From: Fen-671 sp963735305
GTDB taxonomy: Bacteria; Actinomycetota; Acidimicrobiia; Acidimicrobiales; Palsa-688
DNA: 64,000 nucleotides
Direction of reading: 5' to 3'
NCBI GenBank assembly: GCA_963735305.1
Contig: CAVTKK010000004.1
Span: 1,798,001-1,862,000 of the forward strand
In this document: one piece after another, positions 1-7,652 of the stretch
Position numbering within the stretch: position 1 is the first letter of the stretch
Layout: every line of letters begins with the position of its first letter
Program-made: the position numbers and the translations under genes
The notes under the pieces: generated by a model
Databases searched by the model: none
What the model was told of the DNA's origin: nothing
The model's input: only the letters and a program-made list of their open reading frames with translations

Positions 1-775
1 ACTCGGCCAATTCCAGGCCGGCGGCCTCGTTGCCGAGCACGAGCGCCGTGGGACGGGTGAGGTCCCAGGTGGCATAGTCGGTCCCCCCCTCGACGGCCGT
101 GCCCAACCGGGCCAGGTCCCACCCGCCCAGCTCGGAGAGGACCTCGGCCGCGGGGCCGGCGGGGACGACGGGCACATGCAGGACGGCGCCGGCCGAGGAA
201 CGGACGGCCTTGGGGTTCCAGACGTCGACCGTGCCCTCGCAGCACACCACGGCGTCTACACCGGCGGCCCAGGCCGAGCGGACCACGGTGCCGGCGTTGC
301 CGGGGTCCCGGACGTCGACGCACACCACCACCAGGCGGGGGCTGGTAGCACGGATGTCCGCCATCGTGAACACCGGCATACCCACTATGGCGATCACGGG
401 CTGGGGCGTAACGGTACCTGCCACCCGGGCCAGCACGCCGGCCTCCAGCTCGAAGACCCGGGCCCCTTGCTCGTAACACTGCGCCACCAGGCCGGCCAGT
501 CGCGCCCGGCGGGTACGGGGCTCCCCGGCCTGCCCCGGCGGGAAGAAGGCTCCCGCCCCCTCGTCCTCCGGGCCGGCGGGAGCCTCGGGAGCACGCTCTA
601 GATTCCACCCGGCGTCGAGGTATACAGCTTCAATGGGTGCGTTCGCCTTCAACGCCTCTTCCAGAAGGTTGGCACCCTCGATGACGAAACGCCCTTCGTC
701 GGCCCGCGCGCTACGGCGCCCAACCAGGCGACGCAACCGCTGGACCCGCTGATGGCGGTAGGCGAGGCTGCTCAA
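1..775 (-). CDS. TrmH/SpoU-family RNA 2'-O-methyltransferase (3' end outside window)
   Basis: This frame runs off the left edge, so the C-terminus is missing. It carries the SPOUT motifs in order: motif 1 VRDPGNAGTVVRSA, motif 2 VWNPKAVRSSAGA and motif 3 LVLGNEAAGL, which form the knotted S-adenosylmethionine site. The N-terminal part (ADEGRFVIEGANLLEEAL) matches the substrate-binding domain of the TsnR/RlmB-like group. These enzymes methylate a ribose 2'-hydroxyl in rRNA or tRNA; the exact target cannot be read here. The only in-frame starts are TTG at 775 and CTG at 778, about 15 bases after the rplT stop. Its place directly after rplT matches the actinobacterial order infC-rpmI-rplT-tsnR, so it is probably co-transcribed with the ribosomal genes. 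Confidence 0.85.
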   Translation of the reverse strand, partial: MSSLAYRHQRVQRLRRLVGRRSARADEGRFVIEGANLLEEALKANAPIEAVYLDAGWNLERAPEAPAGPEDEGAGAFFPPGQAGEPRTRRARLAGLVAQCYEQGARVFELEAGVLARVAGTVTPQPVIAIVGMPVFTMADIRATSPRLVVVCVDVRDPGNAGTVVRSAWAAGVDAVVCCEGTVDVWNPKAVRSSAGAVLHVPVVPAGPAAEVLSELGGWDLARLGTAVEGGTDYATWDLTRPTALVLGNEAAGLELAE

Positions 776-789
776 CAGCGACCGGGCAC

Positions 790-1227
790 CTAGGCCTCGG
801 CGGCGGCTACCTTTACGCCTGTCGTCTCGCCCGTTACGCCAGCACCGGCTGCTACGCCTGCACCAGGCGACGACGGGAGCGCCTCTCGGGCGAATTCGAC
901 CAAGCGAGCAAAGGCTGCCTCGTCTCGGACGGCGATGTCCGCCAGCACTTTGCGGTCCAGCACTATCCCGGCCGCGTTGAGACCGGCGATGAAACGGCTA
1001 TAGGACGAGCCGTTGGCCCGGCAGGCGGCGTTGACGCGCTGGACCCAGAGCCGTCGAAAGTCGCCTTTACGCGCCCTGCGGTCTCGGAAGGCGTACACCC
1101 CCGAGTGCATGACCTGCTCATTGGCCGCCCGAAAACTGCGGCTCTTGTTGCCGTAATAGCCCTTCGCCGCCTCGAGTACGGACCTATGGTGCTTCTTGGC
1201 ATGTACGGCGCGCTTTACCCGTGCCAC
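790..1227 (-). CDS. rplT: 50S ribosomal protein L20
   Basis: A 145-residue protein with the L20 N-terminus MARVKRAVHAKKHHRSVLE and the conserved core around YYGNKSRSFRAANEQVMHSG and FRRLWVQRVNAACR. L20 binds 23S rRNA early in 50S assembly and in several bacteria also represses its own operon. The family is normally about 117-125 residues. The last 25 or so residues here are an Ala/Gly/Thr-rich tail that looks dispensable. It lies 28 bases after rpmI in the usual infC-rpmI-rplT operon. Identity is secure. Confidence 0.97.
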   Translation of the reverse strand: MARVKRAVHAKKHHRSVLEAAKGYYGNKSRSFRAANEQVMHSGVYAFRDRRARKGDFRRLWVQRVNAACRANGSSYSRFIAGLNAAGIVLDRKVLADIAVRDEAAFARLVEFAREALPSSPGAGVAAGAGVTGETTGVKVAAAEA

Positions 1228-1255
1228 CTGGATCTCCTTTCAGCCATGGTCGGGC

Positions 1256-1450
1256 TCAGATGCCGAGCAGGCGCTTCATCGACTTGACGTCGGCGGCGGA
1301 CACGTCCTGCTCGCGACCGAGCCGCCGCGCCCGGCTGGAAGATTTCTTCTCGAGCAGGTGGGACCGCATGGCCTGGCGCCGCCGTAGCTTGCCCGTACCC
1401 GTCACCTTGAAACGCTTGGCCGCGCCCCGGTCTGTCTTCTGCTTCGGCAT
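1256..1450 (-). CDS. rpmI: 50S ribosomal protein L35
   Basis: A 64-residue, very basic protein starting MPKQKTDRGAAKRFKVTGTG and containing the L35 signature RSHLLEKKSSSRARRL. L35 is a small structural protein of the large ribosomal subunit. Length and position between infC and rplT are as expected. The spacer to infC is 100 bases and no separate promoter was recognised, so it most likely depends on the infC promoter. Confidence 0.96.
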   Translation of the reverse strand: MPKQKTDRGAAKRFKVTGTGKLRRRQAMRSHLLEKKSSSRARRLGREQDVSAADVKSMKRLLGI

Positions 1451-1550
1451 CTGTTACCTCTCCAGTCTCCACGTGGCGCACCCTGGCAGTCCGCATAACT
1501 GCGCGTCGACATCGCCCTGTGGGGTACCGAAGGACAAAGGTAGCAGAACG

Positions 1551-2267
1551 CTAGCTGCTCGCACCCACCACGTCGTCAGGGACGGGGCTGCCGTGGCTGG
1601 ACACCGCCGTGGCCAGGCCGGCGGGTTGCTCGGCCGGGGCGGGCTCCGCTGGGGCGCTGACGGTGGGAACAACGGGCGCCGGTCCCCCGGGCCCGTCGAC
1701 GGCCACTACCTCGGGCGCCGGCGGGGCACCGGGCGCCACCTTGCGCACCGGGGGCTTGGCCCGCCGGTCAGGGGCCAGGACCATCACCATGTTGCGCCCG
1801 TCCAGCTTGGGAGCAGCCTCCACCTTGGCGACAGCCGAGACCTCCTCCGCCAGATCTTCGAGGATTTTCATCCCGAGCTCGGGATGGCTGACTTCCCTAC
1901 CCCTGAACATGATGGTGACCTTCACCTTGTGGCCCTCCTCGAGGAAGCGGCTCACCTGGCGGGTCTTGGTGAGGAAATCGCCCGTACCGATCTTGGGGCG
2001 GTACTTCATCTCCTTGATGCTTGTGTTGGTCGCCTTCTTCCGAGACTCTTTCGCCTTCTGGGCCGTCTCGTACTTGAACCGGTTGTAATCCATGATCCGG
2101 CAGACCGGTGGGTTGGCGTCGGGCGCCACCTCGACAAGGTCAAGGTCAAGCTGACGGGCAAAAGTCAACGCGTCGGGAAGGGCCTTGACCCCGAGTTGCT
2201 TCCCATCAGGGTCGATCAGGCGTACCTCCCGGGCGCGGATGCGCTCATTTACCCGGTGCTCGCTCAA
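1551..2267 (-). CDS. infC: Translation initiation factor IF-3
   Basis: IF-3 binds the 30S subunit, keeps it free of 50S and rejects poor start codons. The N-domain (NERIRAREVRLI, DLDLVEVAPDANPPVCR), the basic linker (YETAQKAKESRKK) and the C-domain (KVTIMFRGREVSHPELG) are all present. The last 70 or so residues are a Pro/Ala/Val-rich extension beyond the usual 180-200 residues. The annotated start is TTG at 2267, which has no clear ribosome site. Six codons upstream in the same frame is ATA at 2285, preceded at good distance by AGGAGA; that may be the true start. infC often uses rare start codons because IF-3 represses initiation at them. infC is the first gene of the operon with rpmI and rplT. 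Confidence 0.95.
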   Translation of the reverse strand: MSEHRVNERIRAREVRLIDPDGKQLGVKALPDALTFARQLDLDLVEVAPDANPPVCRIMDYNRFKYETAQKAKESRKKATNTSIKEMKYRPKIGTGDFLTKTRQVSRFLEEGHKVKVTIMFRGREVSHPELGMKILEDLAEEVSAVAKVEAAPKLDGRNMVMVLAPDRRAKPPVRKVAPGAPPAPEVVAVDGPGGPAPVVPTVSAPAEPAPAEQPAGLATAVSSHGSPVPDDVVGASS

Positions 2268-2285
2268 GTCTGCTGCAGTGGCTAT

Positions 2286-2698
2286 TCGCTGTTCTCCTTG
2301 CTAAGGCCCCGCGCTCGGCTCCACGAGCCAGCATCGTCCGGGGCGGTAACCAAATGAAAGGGCGGCACCGGACGAGAGCTCTCGTCGGCGCCGGATGTGG
2401 CCGGGAAGGACCTCACCATGCAACGGGCACCGCCGTGGGTGCCCGTCAAGGCTGGGACAGGCCGTACCGAGGGGTGGCGGGACCGAGCGGTGAGCCAGGC
2501 GCCGCGGACGCTACCGACCTGAAGCGTCAATACGAGCCCTTAGCCGCTCGACCAGCTGAAACGCCCGGCGCCTGGTCAGCTGAGTGCCATCTAATAGTCG
2601 GCACACTAATAACCGTATGTGACCATCACGCGTCTACCAAGGCTCCTAACGCCACCGCACTTAGTCGGTTCATCATAGAGTAGCGCGGTGAGCACGCT
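2286..2698 (-). promoter_or_regulatory. infC leader and promoter region with two inverted repeats
   Basis: This gap of several hundred bases upstream of infC holds no credible gene. It contains a perfect 16-base palindrome at 2371-2386 (gacgagagctctcgtc) and a hairpin with 9-base arms acgggcacc (2423-2431) and ggtgcccgt (2438-2446). Structured leaders are common in front of infC-rpmI-rplT operons, where they control transcription or translation. No promoter hexamers could be assigned with confidence, and neither hairpin is followed by a T run. The right end must also carry the control region of the plus-strand DUF1844 gene. Confidence 0.4.
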
Positions 2699-2851
2699 TT
2701 GGACACCGAGCGGGGAACACCCCATCCCGCGCCCTGGCAGCGATGGCCCGGGCGCCGACAACGCGACGGGCTCCCGGACGAGCGGCGCCGGCCCGGAGAC
2801 CAGGCCACAGGCACCGCGCCAGGGCCTGCCGGAGGGCGTCCGGGCGACGCC

Positions 2852-3196
2852 ATGCCCACTGAGGGCGACCGCCGGCCCAGCCCCGAGGAGATCCGCCAGG
2901 CTCAGGAGGAGATGGAAGCCGTGCGCCAGGATCTGCTCCGGGCACCGGTCGAGCTGGTCATTTCCAACACCGCCATGAGCCTGTGGGAACTCGCCGCCCT
3001 CCACCTCTCCGAGCGCCCGCCGCACCTGCTCGAGGCTCAGCTCGCCATCGACGCACTGAGCGCCCTGGTCGAAGGCCTCACCGGACGCCTGGGTGCTTCG
3101 GAACGGACCTTACGCGACGGCCTGGCCGAGATTCGCATGGCGTTCGTGCAAATCCACAAAGCCGAGCGCGCCCGCCTGGCCGGTGAGGACGGCTGA
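2852..3196 (+). CDS. DUF1844 family protein
   Basis: A 114-residue cytosolic protein of unknown function. The DUF1844 core is visible as ELVISNTAMSLWELAALHL followed by AQLAIDALSALVEGL, a helical region preceded by a charged N-terminal helix rich in Glu and Arg. I start it at the ATG at 2852, because the same frame upstream translates to low-complexity Pro/Gly/Arg sequence that looks non-coding. DUF1844 genes commonly sit beside infC-rpmI-rplT in actinobacteria, here divergent from infC, which supports the call. No catalytic residues are evident. Confidence 0.8.
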   Translation: MPTEGDRRPSPEEIRQAQEEMEAVRQDLLRAPVELVISNTAMSLWELAALHLSERPPHLLEAQLAIDALSALVEGLTGRLGASERTLRDGLAEIRMAFVQIHKAERARLAGEDG

Positions 3197-3253
3197 TGGC
3201 GCCGTCCCCGTAGGGCATTCCACCGTTGGGGCATGTACGCCCGGACTCCCGTC

Positions 3254-4408
3254 TCAAGCGCCGGCGGCGAGCAACGGGACGAACATCTCATCGCCCGTAA
3301 GGCCCCCGTGCCGGCACACCAGCCTGGCGTCGCCACCGTCGGTGGGGTCCAGGTAAGCGCCGTCACCGAGGGGGACAAGAGCGACGTCTCCCAGCCGGCC
3401 CAGGAACTGCTCCGCCACCGGGCCGCCCAGCAGGCCGGTGGCCACCACCTCGGCCCGACTGGCCACCCAAGCCTCACCCGTGTAGTGGGCCCGGGTGCGC
3501 TCGAGCAGGTCCGCAGCCTCGCCGGGGCGGCTGTGCAGCCACCGGAACCGGGCTTCACCGCTGATCAGAACGGTGTGCGCCGCCACCTCGGGGGCCAGCG
3601 GGCGAGCCCGGGCGCCCACGTCGACCTGCCCGTGGTCCGAGGTGACGGCCAGCGCCGCCCCCGGGGGTAGCACGGCGATCATGTCGGCGACCAACCGGTC
3701 CACGAACGCCAGCTCGCCGTCGTAGAGCCGTCCGAGCCCCGAGGCGTGGGCGATCTTGTCGATGCCTTCGTAATAGGCATAGACCAGGGCCTCCCCCCGG
3801 GCCAGTAGGCCGCCGACCAAGATCGGCAGGCTGGAGGGGACCACCCAGCTCACCTCCTTCGCCCCCCGCTGATGAGCGTCGCTGAAACCGCTGCCGGAGA
3901 AGTCCGACCTGCTGACGACGGGCACCGGGCGGCCCCCGAAGGCGTCACACGGTTGGGCCTGCCGGGGTGGGACGAAGGACCGGGCGTCGCCCGAGCGCGT
4001 GCTCCAACGCAGCACATTGAGCACCTCCGTACCGCTCGGGCCGGCCACGGCGAACTTGTAGCCCATGATCCCGTGCGCAGCTGGGGGCATACCGGTGGTG
4101 AGCGAGGTCAACGCCGCCGCCGTGGTCGTGGGAGCCACCGAACTGATCGGTCCCCCCTCCAACCCGGCCAGGACCGGGGCGATGGACCGCCGGTCCTGTA
4201 GCTGAGCCCAACCGAGGCCGTCCAGGGCCAAGAGCACGACCCGGGAGGCGCCGCCCAGAGGGGCGGGCAACCACGCCGGACGCTGCCCCGGGGGCTCCAG
4301 CAGGGCAGGGACGAGCGCATCGAGAGAGGAGGCGCCGTACGACGGCATGACCAGGGGCGAAGGCAGAGCGGCCCGCCCGCCCACCTCCGATATCGGGACC
4401 GTTGTCAC
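3254..4408 (-). CDS. Alkaline-phosphatase-superfamily hydrolase (nucleotide pyrophosphatase/phosphodiesterase type)
   Basis: A 384-residue protein with the metal-site pattern of the type I phosphodiesterase/nucleotide pyrophosphatase family. LALDGLGW gives the first Asp, PTTTAAALTSLTTG carries the nucleophilic Thr, YYEGIDKIAHASG and VTSDHGQVD give the Asp/His pairs, and RHGGLTGDEMF provides the final His. There is no signal peptide or membrane helix, so it is probably cytoplasmic. Substrate cannot be deduced; phosphonate, nucleotide or phospholipid esters are all possible. It converges with the DUF1844 gene, leaving 57 bases between their ends, and is divergent from the Rrf2 gene. Confidence 0.8.
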   Translation of the reverse strand: MTTVPISEVGGRAALPSPLVMPSYGASSLDALVPALLEPPGQRPAWLPAPLGGASRVVLLALDGLGWAQLQDRRSIAPVLAGLEGGPISSVAPTTTAAALTSLTTGMPPAAHGIMGYKFAVAGPSGTEVLNVLRWSTRSGDARSFVPPRQAQPCDAFGGRPVPVVSRSDFSGSGFSDAHQRGAKEVSWVVPSSLPILVGGLLARGEALVYAYYEGIDKIAHASGLGRLYDGELAFVDRLVADMIAVLPPGAALAVTSDHGQVDVGARARPLAPEVAAHTVLISGEARFRWLHSRPGEAADLLERTRAHYTGEAWVASRAEVVATGLLGGPVAEQFLGRLGDVALVPLGDGAYLDPTDGGDARLVCRHGGLTGDEMFVPLLAAGA

Positions 4409-4527
4409 GGGAGCGACCCTACCGTCGTCACGCTCCGGTCCCTAATGGGCGCCGGTCACCGCGTGACGCCCCTGCCCCGGCGTAGATCCGGCTCCGGGCC
4501 TTCCGCGGGCGGCCCTCGTCCCCCCTG

Positions 4528-4540
4528 TAGCATGACCTTG
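4528..4540 (+). promoter_or_regulatory. Possible -10 element for a leaderless Rrf2 transcript
   Basis: The hexamer tagcat at 4528-4533 ends six bases before the GTG start, and no Shine-Dalgarno sequence precedes that start. This spacing is what a leaderless mRNA would show, which is common in actinobacteria. No convincing -35 element was seen. Confidence 0.3.
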
Positions 4541-4992
4541 TGAGGGTTTCGACGCGAGGTGACTACGCCTGCCGAGCGTTGCTGTCCCTGGCGCTGCACG
4601 GCGGCGACCTGCCCACGTCAGTGCGGGACATAGCCGAGCGCACCGGGCTTCCCCAGCCCTATCTGGAGCAGATACTCCTGGCCCTCAAGGGTGCCGGCCT
4701 CGTGCGTTCCAAGCGAGGCGTGGGCGGGGGCTACGTCCTGGCCCGGTTGCCCGAGAAGCTGACACTGGGCCAGGTGGTGGCGGCGGTGGACGGGCCCATC
4801 GTGGTCGGCGACTTCGGGGAGCCCCACGCCGGTGGGGCCTGCAACCACGAAGGCCAGTGCGCCCTGCTCTCGGTGTGGGCGGAGGTCGGCGAGCACATGC
4901 GGGCGCACCTCGACTCCTTCACCATCGCCGACATGGTGCGGCGGGTCGCCGGGCCGGCTCTGGCCCCCGTGGCCAGCGCCGTCCCCGGCTGA
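4540..4992 (+). CDS. Rrf2-family transcriptional regulator
   Basis: A 150-residue winged-helix regulator beginning MRVSTRGDYACRALLSLAL, with the recognition-helix region IAERTGLPQPYLEQILLALK and the wing RSKRGVGGGYVLAR. Members such as IscR, NsrR and RirA bind Fe-S clusters through three cysteines. Here ACNHEGQC supplies two, spaced as the second and third IscR cysteines (C-x5-C), but the first is missing, so it may not hold a conventional cluster or may use another ligand. The start is a GTG with no ribosome site, possibly leaderless. Its targets are unknown. It converges with the rluD part of the neighbouring gene. Confidence 0.9.
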   Translation: MRVSTRGDYACRALLSLALHGGDLPTSVRDIAERTGLPQPYLEQILLALKGAGLVRSKRGVGGGYVLARLPEKLTLGQVVAAVDGPIVVGDFGEPHAGGACNHEGQCALLSVWAEVGEHMRAHLDSFTIADMVRRVAGPALAPVASAVPG

Positions 4993-6660
4993 CCGGTGCA
5001 TCCGGCCCGGTGATGCGCCGGATGGCGCCAGGAAGCAGGCCAGCGGCAAGAAGGGCCTTAGGGGCCCGGCGGGACCGTGTTCGGGTAGCCCGAGGGGGGC
5101 CAAGGTCGCCCGCAGGTCGGCCGGCAAGGCCGAGCTGAAGCTCATCGCCTCCCCCGTCACCGGGTGCACGAAACCCAGGTGCGCGGCGTGAAGCCAGGGC
5201 CGGGCCAGCGCCGGCAGGATCTGCCGGGTCGCCGCCAACTGGTCGGCCTTGGCATAGCGCTGGTCGGCCACGACGGGGTGGCCGATGGCGGCTAAATGGG
5301 CGCGTACCTGGTGGGTCCGGCCTGTCTCCAGCCGGCACGTCACCAGCGACACGGGTAGGGGCGAAGGCGAACGGGCCTCGGCCCGGTAGTGGGTGCGGGC
5401 GTGGCGGCCGCCCTCGACCACCGCCATCTTGAGCCGGCTGCGGGGGGAACGCCCGAGCGGGGCCTCGACCACGCCCTCGTCCGCTTCGAGCTGGCCGTAG
5501 AGCACGGCCAGGTAGCGCCGCTCAACGGACCGGGCCGCCAGCTGCGCCACCAGCCCCTGGCGCGCCGCCGGGTGGCGGGCAACTACGAGCAGGCCCGAGG
5601 TCCCCTTGTCCAGCCGCTGCACGATCCCGGGGCGCTCGTCGTCCGGGCCCGCCGTGGCGATGTCGGCAAAGCGCACCAGGAGCTGCTGGACCAGCGTCCC
5701 CTGCCGGTTGCCGGCGCCCGGGTGGACCACCAGGCCGGCTGGCTTGTCCACGACGACGAGGTGCTCGTCGGCGAAGACGACGGTGGCGACCGGGGCGCCG
5801 TCGGGAGCGCCGGCCCCGTCCATGACCTCTAGGTCTCCAGGCCCCGCCGGGGGGCCGGACAGGGTCAGGTCCACCTCGAGCACCTCTCCGGCCCGCAGCC
5901 TCCGGCTACCGGCCCGCACAGCCGCCCCGCCCACCCGAGCGCCGCCGGCGGCGACGAGCCGGGATGCCTCGGCCCGGCTGAGACCGACCAGCAGGGCCAG
6001 GCCCCGGTCCACCCGCTCGCCCTCCAGGGCGGTGGGGATGGACAGCTCGATCGTGCGACCCGGGCCTCCGGGCTCAGTGGTCAGGGTTGCCCCCGGGAGC
6101 GGCGCTCGTCCCCTGCGGGGCCCGGCCGGCCATCGCCCGCCCCACCGGCGGCGTCCCCGCTGCGGACGGGGGCCGGGCGCCGGCGCGCTGCCGGCCGGGC
6201 GCAACACCAGGCTTGCCGCCAGCGCCAAGGCACCGACGGTGATGGCGGCGTCGGCGACGTTGAAAATAGCCCACCAGCTGACGAGTGAGATGAAGTCCAC
6301 CACCGCGCCATGGTGGTGCCGGAAGAACCTATCGGCCAGATTGGAAACGGCGCCCCCGGCGAGCAGGCCCAGCGCCATCATGACGGGCCACGGCGCCCCG
6401 CCCTTGGCCAGACGCCGGGAGTAGAACACCACGGTCATGACCAGGCCCACAGCCACAACCGCGATCACCGGCGAAGCCCCGGTCCCGAAGGAGAAGGCGG
6501 CGCCCTTGTTGTAGGTGAGCACCAGGTAAACCGGCCCGAGCACGTGCCGGGGGCCGCCTACCAGATGCTCCTGCGCCCAGGACTTTGTCCATTGGTCCAG
6601 AGCCACCACAGCGGCGGTAACGCCCACCAGAAGGGCGCTTCGCCGCCTCGCCGGGTTCAT
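4618..6660 (-). CDS. lspA-rluD: LspA signal peptidase II fused to RluD-like pseudouridine synthase
   Basis: One uninterrupted frame encodes two proteins that are usually separate neighbours. Residues 1-160 are lipoprotein signal peptidase, with four membrane helices and the catalytic Asp motifs VSNLADRFFR and IFNVADAAI. A Pro/Arg-rich linker leads to an S4-like RNA-binding domain (GERVDRGLALLVGLSRAEAS) and an RluD synthase domain with the catalytic Asp in QRLDKGTSGLL and the GRTHQVRAHLA motif. No ATG, GTG or TTG occurs in frame between the domains. The start at 6660 overlaps the TraR/DksA stop (ATGA). The frame runs on through the 3' end of the Rrf2 gene on the other strand; a one-base change in the G6 run at 5094-5099 would instead stop it at TAA 5058, which I think is the true end. 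Confidence 0.85.
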   Translation of the reverse strand: MNPARRRSALLVGVTAAVVALDQWTKSWAQEHLVGGPRHVLGPVYLVLTYNKGAAFSFGTGASPVIAVVAVGLVMTVVFYSRRLAKGGAPWPVMMALGLLAGGAVSNLADRFFRHHHGAVVDFISLVSWWAIFNVADAAITVGALALAASLVLRPAGSAPAPGPRPQRGRRRWGGRWPAGPRRGRAPLPGATLTTEPGGPGRTIELSIPTALEGERVDRGLALLVGLSRAEASRLVAAGGARVGGAAVRAGSRRLRAGEVLEVDLTLSGPPAGPGDLEVMDGAGAPDGAPVATVVFADEHLVVVDKPAGLVVHPGAGNRQGTLVQQLLVRFADIATAGPDDERPGIVQRLDKGTSGLLVVARHPAARQGLVAQLAARSVERRYLAVLYGQLEADEGVVEAPLGRSPRSRLKMAVVEGGRHARTHYRAEARSPSPLPVSLVTCRLETGRTHQVRAHLAAIGHPVVADQRYAKADQLAATRQILPALARPWLHAAHLGFVHPVTGEAMSFSSALPADLRATLAPLGLPEHGPAGPLRPFLPLACFLAPSGASPGRMHRSAGDGAGHGGQSRPGDPPHHVGDGEGVEVRPHVLADLRPHREQGALAFVVAGPTGVGLPEVADHDGPVHRRHHLAQCQLLGQPGQDVAPAHASLGTHEAGTLEGQEYLLQIGLGKPGALGYVPH

Positions 6661-7601
6661 TGGCGACGGGCCGAAAGCCCCCCGCTCTTGCACGACACGC
6701 ACAGCCTGGCATGCGGGAGCGCCTCCAACCGGGCCTTGGGGACAGGCGAACCGCAGCTCTCGCAAAAGCCGTACGTACCGGCCGTTATCTTGTCCAAGGC
6801 GGCATCGATTTCCTCGATGGCGGCGTGAGCCTGAGCCGACAGGTGGAGGTCCAGCTCACGGTCCACGTTGGCCGTGCCGCCTTCGCCGCCCTCCTCGTCG
6901 AACTGCACGTCGCCCGGCTCGTGCTCCAGGGCCAGGGCCTCGGCCTGGGCTCGCAGTTCGTCGGCCTGGCGGGTGTAGTTGCGCCGCTCCGCCATCAAGA
7001 GCACCCGCTGGTGCTCCAGAAAGTGCTCACGGGGCTCACCGTGATCGGTGCCGACAACGGCGCCATCGGTGCCCCCGCCGGTGCCATCGGTGCCGTCCAC
7101 CTTCTTGGCTGCCACCGGCCGGGCGCGCTTGGGCTTGTGAGCCTCGGCGGCCGCCTCATCGCCCGGGCCGTCAGAGACGCCGGAAGGGCCATCCTTGGCC
7201 GCGTGCTTCACCGCCGCCTTGGCCTGCCTCGGCTCTTTGGCTTTGGCCTCGGTGTCTTTGGCTTCGATCCCTTTGGCCTCGATCTCTTTGACGATGGTGT
7301 CTTTGACGACGGTCTCCCTGGCTATGCTCTCTTTGACCACCGGCCCTTTGGCCACCGGCCCTTTGGCCACCGGCTCCTTGGCTACGGTCTCTTTCGCTTT
7401 GGTCGCGGTCTCGCCCGTGGCGGGTTTTTTGGTTGCCGTCGGTTTGGCCATGCTCATCTTGGTCTCGCCCTCCTTGGCGGGGCCCGGCCTGGTCGAGCGA
7501 GCAGACGGCGGTACCTTCCGGGTACTGCCGTTGCTTGACCCCGGGCCGCCTACAGGGGCTTCCGCCCCTTGGACGGCGACTTCTTGCTTTGCTCTAGGCA
7601 T
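6657..7601 (-). CDS. TraR/DksA-type zinc-finger protein with long repeat-rich N-terminus
   Basis: About 314 residues. The C-terminal 100 resemble DksA/TraR, with the C4 zinc finger CESCG...CVSCK and a preceding charged coiled region (RRNYTRQADELRAQAEALA). DksA-like proteins bind RNA polymerase through its secondary channel. The N-terminal 170 residues are low-complexity Lys/Ala/Glu/Thr sequence with degenerate repeats such as VAKEPVAKGPVAKGPVVKES. I start at ATG 7601, which has AAGG nine bases upstream. Its stop overlaps the lspA start. Similar proteins lie between divIVA and lspA in Streptomyces and related genera. Confidence 0.85.
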   Translation of the reverse strand: MPRAKQEVAVQGAEAPVGGPGSSNGSTRKVPPSARSTRPGPAKEGETKMSMAKPTATKKPATGETATKAKETVAKEPVAKGPVAKGPVVKESIARETVVKDTIVKEIEAKGIEAKDTEAKAKEPRQAKAAVKHAAKDGPSGVSDGPGDEAAAEAHKPKRARPVAAKKVDGTDGTGGGTDGAVVGTDHGEPREHFLEHQRVLLMAERRNYTRQADELRAQAEALALEHEPGDVQFDEEGGEGGTANVDRELDLHLSAQAHAAIEEIDAALDKITAGTYGFCESCGSPVPKARLEALPHARLCVSCKSGGLSARRQ

Positions 7602-7652
7602 TTCGTGGCACCTTACACTCACATGGAGGGCGGGAAGCCTACCATGCCGCGC

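Noticed and set aside
1221..2357. 378-codon plus-strand ORF
   Set aside because: It is antisense to infC and rpmI, which are unmistakable, and its translation has no recognisable domain.
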